The notes beneath the pieces were generated by a model. It was not told where the DNA came from and made no database searches. It worked only from the letters and a program-made list of their open reading frames with translations. Positions 58,525-64,000 of a DNA stretch of 64,000 bases are shown in pieces (within the stretch, counting starts at the first letter, position 1; each line of letters opens with the position of its first letter). The position numbers were made by a program, and so were the translations under genes. Origin of the DNA: Phycisphaerae bacterium (GTDB lineage Bacteria > Planctomycetota > Phycisphaerae > UBA1845 > Fen-1342). The stretch spans positions 1 through 64,000 of the forward strand of contig JANQFV010000044.1 of assembly GCA_028277645.1 (NCBI GenBank), in the 5' to 3' direction.

Positions 58525-59073
58525 ATGCCCTACGGCTGGAAAGGCACCAAAGTTCGCCTGGTGCCGCTCGATAAGGACAAACACTTCGAGAACTGCGTAC
58601 GCTGGGTGAACGATCCGGCCATCACCGAGTGGCTGCTGATCGGCGATTACCCGATCACACGCGTCGCCGAGGAAGAGTTCTTCGAGCAGCGGGCGCGGAC
58701 CGACGAGAAGGACGTCGCCCTCGCCATCGAAACGCTCGACGAGGACGAAGAGCACATCGGCATGACCGGCATCCACAACATCAGTTTCCGCGACGGCGTC
58801 GGCACGATCGGCCTGTTCATCGGCCGCACACAGCTCTGGAACCGCGGGCTCGGCACCGACACCATCCGCGTGCTCACGGACTACGCTTTCTTCACGCTTG
58901 GCCTGCGCCTGATCCTGTCCGAATGCCTGGATGGGAATGTCGGCTCTGTCCGCATCCACGAAAAGAACGGCTACGACCGCACCGGCCGCATCCCCGGCCG
59001 TTACTGGAAGCGCGGCACCTATCGCGACGCGATCCTCTTCGCCAAGCAGCGCGGAGCCGACGGGAAGAGCTAA
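58525..59073 (+). CDS. GNAT-family N-acetyltransferase
   Basis: A 182-residue acetyltransferase of RimJ/RimL-like type. The acetyl-CoA region shows ALAIETLDEDEEHIGMTGIHNISFRDGVGTIGLFIGRTQLWNRGLGTDTIRVLTDYAF, where the (Q/R)xxGxG-type pyrophosphate loop is RGLGT, and the C-terminal NVGSVRIHEKNGYDRTGRIPG is characteristic. Acceptor unknown: a protein N-terminus, antibiotic or nucleotide sugar are all possible for this subgroup. SD AGGAG. Its stop overlaps the truD start by one base (TAATG). Confidence 0.92.
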   Translation: MPYGWKGTKVRLVPLDKDKHFENCVRWVNDPAITEWLLIGDYPITRVAEEEFFEQRARTDEKDVALAIETLDEDEEHIGMTGIHNISFRDGVGTIGLFIGRTQLWNRGLGTDTIRVLTDYAFFTLGLRLILSECLDGNVGSVRIHEKNGYDRTGRIPGRYWKRGTYRDAILFAKQRGADGKS

Positions 59074-60326
59074 TGGAAGACCTCCCCCGCCAACTGACCG
59101 ACTTCGACCGGATCCCCGGCAGCATCAAGGATGACTACACGGACTTTTTCGTCGAGGAGATGCCGCTGTACGCTTTCGATGGCGCGGGCACGCACACGTA
59201 CTTTCAGGTCGAGAAAGCCGGCCTGAGCACGCGCCAGGCGACGCGCGACATCGCCCGTGCGCTGGGCGTACGCCAGCACGACATTGGCTTCGCCGGCCAG
59301 AAGGACGCGCGGGCCGTCACGCGACAGTGGATGTCCGTCGAGCACGTCGAGCCCCAACGCCTGCGCGAGTTGCAGATCCCGCGCTTGCACATCGTCGACG
59401 TCAACCGACACCACAACAAACTGCGACTAGGCCACCTGAGCGGCAACCGCTTCGCGATCAAAGTGCGCGAAACGCCCGCCGTGCGACTCGACGACGCGCT
59501 ACGCGGGCTGGAAGAACTGGCGCGGCGCGGCGCGCCGAACTACTTCGGGGAGCAACGCTTCGGTCTGCGCGGCGATACGTGGGAGATCGGCCGGGCGATC
59601 ATCCGCCGCGACATCGACGCCGCGATCGACATCCTGCTCGGCCGCCCGACGCAGGACGACCACGGCAACATCCGCAAGGCCCGTGCGCTATATGAGCAGG
59701 GTGAGTACGAGGCCGCCAGCCGGCTATGGCCCGGATTGTTCCACACCGAACGTCGCGCTCTCCGCGCTCTGGCGAGTTCCGGCGGCAAACGCCGCCGGGC
59801 TTTCAACGCCATCGACCGCGCCACACGCAACTTCTTTACATCGGCCTACCAATCGCACCTGTTCAACCGCGTTGTGGCTGAACGAACGCCGACCGGGCTC
59901 GGTCGCGTCGCGGAGGGGGACCTCGTCTGGAGACACGCGAGCGGCTCCGTCTTCCGCGTGGAGGATGTCGCGGGCGAGCAGGCCCGCGCGGACGAGTTCG
60001 AGATCAGCCCCTCCGGGCCACTGTTCGGCTATCGCATGACGAACCCGTCCGGCTGGCCCGGCGAAATCGAGGACCGCGTGCTGCAAGCTGAGGAACTGCA
60101 GCCAGATGCATTTCGCGAAGGCGCCTTACGCATCAAGGGCAGCCGGCGACCGCTACGCTTCCCGGTGGACAGCCCCGACGTCGCGCTTGGCGCCGATGAA
60201 CGCGGTCCCTATCTTGAATTGCGCTTCGTGCTACCCCGAGGCTGTTTCGCTACCGCGCTGCTGCATGAGCTGTTCGACCTCGGCACGACGAAGATCGGCG
60301 AATCAGGGAACAACGAAGGATCGTGA
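59073..60326 (+). CDS. truD: tRNA pseudouridine(13) synthase TruD
   Basis: A 417-residue enzyme that makes pseudouridine at position 13 of tRNA-Glu. It starts at MEDLPRQLTDFDRIPGSIKDDYTDFFVEEMPLY. The family catalytic segment is GFAGQKDARAVTRQ (residues 72-85), with the nucleophile probably D78. The insertion-domain motifs NYFGEQRFG and FFTSAYQSHLFNRVV follow, and the closing NVDSPDVxxGxDExGPYLELRFVLPRGCFATALL-like run ends the domain. It is longer than E. coli TruD (about 350). It is coupled to the acetyltransferase and immediately precedes dnaA. Confidence 0.94.
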   Translation: MEDLPRQLTDFDRIPGSIKDDYTDFFVEEMPLYAFDGAGTHTYFQVEKAGLSTRQATRDIARALGVRQHDIGFAGQKDARAVTRQWMSVEHVEPQRLRELQIPRLHIVDVNRHHNKLRLGHLSGNRFAIKVRETPAVRLDDALRGLEELARRGAPNYFGEQRFGLRGDTWEIGRAIIRRDIDAAIDILLGRPTQDDHGNIRKARALYEQGEYEAASRLWPGLFHTERRALRALASSGGKRRRAFNAIDRATRNFFTSAYQSHLFNRVVAERTPTGLGRVAEGDLVWRHASGSVFRVEDVAGEQARADEFEISPSGPLFGYRMTNPSGWPGEIEDRVLQAEELQPDAFREGALRIKGSRRPLRFPVDSPDVALGADERGPYLELRFVLPRGCFATALLHELFDLGTTKIGESGNNEGS

Positions 60327-60390
60327 CTCTCCCAGCGCGGGGTTCATGCGGCGCGGAGAGCACGAAATTTCACAGGCTGTTCAAAAGCAC

Positions 60391-61707
60391 ATGGCTACAA
60401 CCCCCGAGCAAACGCTCGACTGGGACCGTTTGCTCAAAACGGTTCAAACGGACGAACCAGAGCTCTATCGCGCCTGGTTCGCCGAACTGAAGCCCCGCAT
60501 GCCCCACGGCGGCGAGCTTGAGGTCCACGTCCCCGATTCCTCGCGAGCTCACTATCTGCAAGAGCAGTGCCGGTCAGCATTTGTGCAGGCCGCCATGAAG
60601 TCCACCGGACACCTGCTCACCGTGCGCTTCGTCTCCGGAGCATCCCCCGAGGCTGCGGATGTGGCGCCGCCGGCGCTGACGACGATGCCGCTCAACGCCG
60701 ACTACACGTTCGACCAGTTCGTCGTCGGACCATCCAACCGCCTCGGCCACGCCGCATGTGGTGCGGTCTGCGCCCAGCTCGGCACGCTCTATAACCCCCT
60801 GTTCATTCACGGCGCCTCCGGCCTCGGCAAAACCCACCTGCTGCAAGGTACATGTGCGGAAGTACTTAGGCGCGCACCACACCTCCAGGTGGTCTATGTC
60901 ACGTGCGAGACGTTCGTGAACGACTTTGTCCGGGCAATTGCCTCGGGCGAATTGCAACCCTTTCGGGAGCGCACACGGCAGGCGGACCTCCTGGTGATCG
61001 ACGATGTGCAGTTCCTGGCGAACCGCGAATCGAGCCAGGAGGAGCTGTTTCATACCTTCAATGTCCTGTACCAGAGCCGCAAGCAGATCATCCTCTCGGC
61101 GGACTCCGCCCCGGCCGAAATCCCGACCCTTGAGGATCGCCTGGTCAGCCGCTTCAACTGGGGCCTCGTGGCGCAGATCGACACACCGAACCGCGAGACG
61201 CGCCAAGCGATTCTGCACAAGAAAGCCCGGCTCCGCGGCGTCGAGATTCCCGACGAGGTGCTCGATTACATCGCCGAGCACGTCGAGGCAAACATCCGCC
61301 TGCTCGAAGGTGCCCTCACCCGGCTGATCACCGAGACACAACTGGCCGGCAAGCCGCTGAATGTTGAGACCGCGCGTGCCGCCCTCGGCACTTACGGCAA
61401 CCGCGAGCAACGCCCGTTGCGCGTCGCGGAGATCATCGAGTGCGTCTCGAAGCACTTCGGCATCCGCCTGCCGGATCTGCTGGGCCGAAAGCGCACCCGC
61501 TCAATCAGCCAGCCGCGGCAAATCGCGATGTACCTCGCCCGCAAGCTCACGCCACTGAGCCTCGAGGAGATCGGCATGCACTTCGGCGGGCGCGACCACT
61601 CCACAGTGCTGCACGCGGAGCGGACAATCGACACCGACCGCAAGACTGATCCGGAGCTGGCCGGCACCTTGACGCAACTGACGACACGCCTGATGTCACG
61701 AAGCTGA
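60391..61707 (+). CDS. dnaA: Chromosomal replication initiator protein DnaA
   Basis: A 438-residue initiator. Domain I is the short WDRLLKTVQTDEPELYRAWFAELKP stretch, domain II is about 35 residues, domain III has Walker A GASGLGKTH (from residue 141), Walker B LLVIDDVQFL and the sensor segments VSRFNWGLVAQID and ANIRLLEGALTRLI, and domain IV has the DnaA signature GRDHSTVLHAERTI. ATG at 60391 was chosen to begin at domain I; an in-frame ATG at 60346 would add 15 residues. Start region lacks a clear SD. It lies 64 bp downstream of truD and 490 bp before dnaN. Confidence 0.96.
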   Translation: MATTPEQTLDWDRLLKTVQTDEPELYRAWFAELKPRMPHGGELEVHVPDSSRAHYLQEQCRSAFVQAAMKSTGHLLTVRFVSGASPEAADVAPPALTTMPLNADYTFDQFVVGPSNRLGHAACGAVCAQLGTLYNPLFIHGASGLGKTHLLQGTCAEVLRRAPHLQVVYVTCETFVNDFVRAIASGELQPFRERTRQADLLVIDDVQFLANRESSQEELFHTFNVLYQSRKQIILSADSAPAEIPTLEDRLVSRFNWGLVAQIDTPNRETRQAILHKKARLRGVEIPDEVLDYIAEHVEANIRLLEGALTRLITETQLAGKPLNVETARAALGTYGNREQRPLRVAEIIECVSKHFGIRLPDLLGRKRTRSISQPRQIAMYLARKLTPLSLEEIGMHFGGRDHSTVLHAERTIDTDRKTDPELAGTLTQLTTRLMSRS

Positions 61708-62197
61708 TGATTGGCCGTCAAATGCCTGTGCCTTGGCGACCAGCGCCTGACACAACTGACAGCACAAGCAGGCCCGACAGCGGAGGTGGCAATTGCTCCG
61801 GCTTACCACGCCCGCTTTCACGCTAGTCCAACAGCGCGACACACATGCGACCAAACCGCGCAAACAAACTGCGCAGAACACGTTACAGTTCACCTTCACC
61901 GGTCACTGACAGACGTGGCGCCCCTGAGGATGAAGACGGATAGAGATCTCTAAATCAGAGCTAATACCAGTAAGCGCGCCAGGCACTGAACCCGCGGATT
62001 GCGCCCAGCTTCCCGAACAGTCAGATGCGACACAGCAGGAACCGAAATGCGCCCACAACAGGTAGTGGCACGGCGAGGGGAATTGCGTTAAATATAGCGT
62101 CCTAAAGCCCATGGAGCTGCCGGCCGCAGGGCGGGCCAGAGCGGTCCGTCGGGCGGTGTCGCGCGGACACCCCGTCGGCAGCGTAGCGGAATGTACC
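61708..62197. other. dnaA-dnaN intergenic region
   Basis: A 490-bp gap at a position that is oriC in many bacteria. I found no TTATCCACA-like DnaA box and no obvious AT-rich unwinding element; the most AT-rich part is around 61940-61970 with a 12-bp palindrome. TAAATATAG at about 62085 may be a -10 for dnaN. The sequence is rich in CACA and ACAG words (61750-61900). Origin assignment is unsupported. Confidence 0.4.
61941..61952. promoter_or_regulatory. 12-bp palindrome, possible operator upstream of dnaN
   Basis: TAGAGATCTCTA is a perfect 12-bp palindrome at the AT-rich centre of the dnaA-dnaN gap, about 245 bp before the dnaN start. It could be a regulator site. Chance occurrence is possible; no second copy was noticed. 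Confidence 0.25.
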
Positions 62198-63310
62198 ATG
62201 AAAACGAGATTGCCTCGCCAGGAATTCTTCGATGCCCTTGGCGCTGTGGCTGCAGTCACGAGTGGTCGCACCACCAAGCCCATCCTTAGTTGTGTCAAAG
62301 TCACGACGGAGGCTGACTCAGTACAACTCAGCGCAACCGACGGGGAGCTGGCACTGCAGCTTGGCGTAGGCAGCTTCGCCGTCGAGCAGCCCGGCGAGAC
62401 CGTCGTGTCCGCCGATCGCTTGCTGAGCATCATTCGCGAGTTGCCGGACGCCGAGATCCAGCTCGAAACGGATGATCGCCACTGCGTCGTGCGCGGCGAG
62501 GGCAGCGAGTTCAAGATCTTCACACAAACGGCTGCGGACTTCCCCGCGATCACGGCGTTCGACGACGACCCCGATCTGGTCATCGACGGGCGCGAGTTGT
62601 GGCGCATGATCAACCTCACGATCTACGCTGCGGCACGCGAGACGAGCCGTTATGCGATCAATGGTGTGCTGTGGGAAAAGGAAGGTAAGCGCCTGTTTCT
62701 CGTTGCGACAGACGGACGGCGCCTGGCCCGGGCCGGTGGTAGCATCATGGAGTCCACCAGCGCCGACTTCCAGGTCATCGTGCCCGCGAAAGCCCTCAAC
62801 GTCTTCGAGCGCGTCTTCACTCCCGGTCGCGAGCGCGATGCATGGTCGCTCGATATGAAGGTAATGCCGAACCAGGTGCTCTTCCGCAGCGGCGACCGCA
62901 TGTTGTCCACCGCGTTGGTCGAAGGAAACTTCCCAAAGTATCAGGACGTGATCCCCAAGGAAACCAGCCGGGAAGCACGTCTGAACCGCGTGGAGTTCCA
63001 CGGGGCCGTGCGCCGCGCGGCGTTGCTCACTACCGAGGAAGCACGGGCCGTCAAGCTGTCTTTCAGCGACGGTCAGCTCGTCATCACGGCGCAGTCCCCG
63101 GAGCAGGGCGAGGCCCGCATCGAGATGCCGATCGAGTTCGACGGCGATCCGCTGGAGATCGGATTCAACCCTGCCTTCGTTAACGATGCGCTGAAAGCCC
63201 TCAGCGTGGACACGGTCGCGATCGAGCTACACGAGAGCTTCCGCCCGGGCCTGCTGCGCGGGGAAGACAAGAACGAGTTCCTCTACGTGGTCATGCCCGT
63301 GTCGCTCTGA
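62198..63310 (+). CDS. dnaN: DNA polymerase III beta subunit (sliding clamp)
   Basis: A 370-residue processivity clamp (E. coli DnaN is 366). Starts at MKTRLPRQEFFDALGAVAAVTSG. Three similar domains are visible: first with ILSCVKVTTEADSVQLSATDGELAL, second with YAINGVLWEKEGKRLFLVATDGRRLARA, third with GNFPKYQDVIPKE and RRAALLTTEEARAVKLSFSDGQLVI, ending FLYVVMPVSL. The longer open frame to 62111 adds 29 residues of no family character. It should be loaded by the DnaX complex that includes HolB (47.7-48.8 kb). Confidence 0.96.
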   Translation: MKTRLPRQEFFDALGAVAAVTSGRTTKPILSCVKVTTEADSVQLSATDGELALQLGVGSFAVEQPGETVVSADRLLSIIRELPDAEIQLETDDRHCVVRGEGSEFKIFTQTAADFPAITAFDDDPDLVIDGRELWRMINLTIYAAARETSRYAINGVLWEKEGKRLFLVATDGRRLARAGGSIMESTSADFQVIVPAKALNVFERVFTPGRERDAWSLDMKVMPNQVLFRSGDRMLSTALVEGNFPKYQDVIPKETSREARLNRVEFHGAVRRAALLTTEEARAVKLSFSDGQLVITAQSPEQGEARIEMPIEFDGDPLEIGFNPAFVNDALKALSVDTVAIELHESFRPGLLRGEDKNEFLYVVMPVSL

Positions 63311-63333
63311 GTGAGATCCATTTGACGACCGAG

Positions 63334-63741
63334 ATGAGCGAGCAGCAGTTTCGAGCACTACTCGAAAACAAGCGTCCGCGCCGCGCCCGGGGGCTGGACG
63401 AACCGTCGCGCGCTGCGGAGTTGGCCGGTCACTTCGGCGGCCGGCGCTCGCGCCCACCACTGGCAAACGTTGTCGCGCGAGCGGCACGTCGGCTACGGCA
63501 GCGAAAGGCGGCGGATCAGGCCTGGCCGCGGCTGGCCCGTCCGCTCTGGATGCCGCACACCCGTGTGGCGGGCATCGAGGATTGCCCTGGGGGCGGGTAT
63601 GTCGTCGTTCTTGCCGCCGATAGCGCTACCATCCATTACGAGCTTCGCCGCCACAAAGCGGAGCTCGAACGAGAGCTGGTTCGTGTGTTGCCGGGCGCCC
63701 GTGGTGTACAATTCATCCTGTCCGGCGCGCCCGCTGATTAA
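63334..63741 (+). CDS. DUF721 (DciA-like) protein
   Basis: A 135-residue basic protein; ATG at 63334, or TTG at 63322. The N-terminal half is Arg/Ala-rich; the C-terminal half (VVVLAADSATIHYELRRHKAELERELVRVLP, GVQFILSG) matches the DUF721 fold of DciA, the helicase-loader operator of many bacteria, and related orphan domains. Position between dnaN and gyrB supports a replication role, since DUF721 genes often sit in dnaA-gyrB blocks. Shorter than many DciA proteins. No name is assigned because only the generic fold is seen. Confidence 0.75.
   Translation: MSEQQFRALLENKRPRRARGLDEPSRAAELAGHFGGRRSRPPLANVVARAARRLRQRKAADQAWPRLARPLWMPHTRVAGIEDCPGGGYVVVLAADSATIHYELRRHKAELERELVRVLPGARGVQFILSGAPAD

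Positions 63742-64000
<259 letters not shown>

Noticed and set aside
57985-58959. 324-codon leftward open frame
   Set aside because: Its first 180 codons are antisense to the clear GNAT acetyltransferase gene; only the last 141 codons form a plausible membrane protein.

Overview
The window is high-GC bacterial DNA, most likely from a planctomycete (Planctomycetota, possibly Phycisphaerae or a relative). The pointers are a giant surface protein opening with the LEPR-x-LL-S motif (4961-4984), a PEP-CTERM protein ending in PEPASLLLIGLAGLVLRRR, a eukaryote-type (GT3) glycogen synthase, a TMTC-like glycosyltransferase, chimeric M50-peptidase/HlyD and GAF/HlyD proteins, and a dnaA-dnaN-DUF721-gyrB block. 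No species can be named from the sequence alone. All family assignments come from reading motifs and overall architecture; no database search was possible.

Layout. 1-4295 (minus): the 5' part of a heparinase II/III-type gene, a zinc-ribbon membrane protein, and a sensor-less histidine kinase translationally coupled to two FixJ/NarL-type response regulators. 4835-18260 (plus): a tightly spaced five-gene operon of 13.4 kb. It encodes a 2647-residue RTX/Ig-like repeat protein, a HlyD-type adaptor, a PilZ protein with an intact c-di-GMP motif, a GAF-HlyD chimera and an M50 protease-HlyD chimera. This is the most interesting locus: it looks like a dedicated export, processing or anchoring machine for its own giant surface protein, without the ABC exporter or outer-membrane channel of classical type I secretion. 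18296-19239: a solitary lamin-tail/PEP-CTERM gene with its own promoter candidate and terminator.

19285-42380: mixed cellular genes. These include two membrane proteins, glycogen synthase, two EamA transporters, a Mut7-C RNase-like protein, RNase Y, a cell-envelope trio ending in an OmpA-like lipoprotein, an NAD(P)-binding oxidoreductase, a VKOR-DsbA fusion, QueC, a GT-C glycosyltransferase, a divergent pair of predicted secreted redox enzymes (peroxiredoxin and MsrA), and an ECF sigma/anti-sigma pair. 42594-42664 is tRNA-Gln(CTG), followed by a REP-like palindrome. 43072-58410: a DinB-like protein, a TolC-like lipoprotein overlapping a TMTC-like protein, holB-tmk, nadE, several envelope proteins of unknown function, and an FtsX/ABC/VTT-domain cluster.

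58525-64000 (plus): a GNAT acetyltransferase, truD, dnaA, a 490-bp gap, dnaN, a DUF721/DciA-like gene and the start of gyrB. This is the replication-initiation neighbourhood, but I saw no consensus DnaA-box cluster. Start codons were moved downstream of the longest possible ORF wherever the protein family, a Shine-Dalgarno match or gene spacing argued for it. No CRISPR array, insertion sequence, integrase or rRNA was seen.
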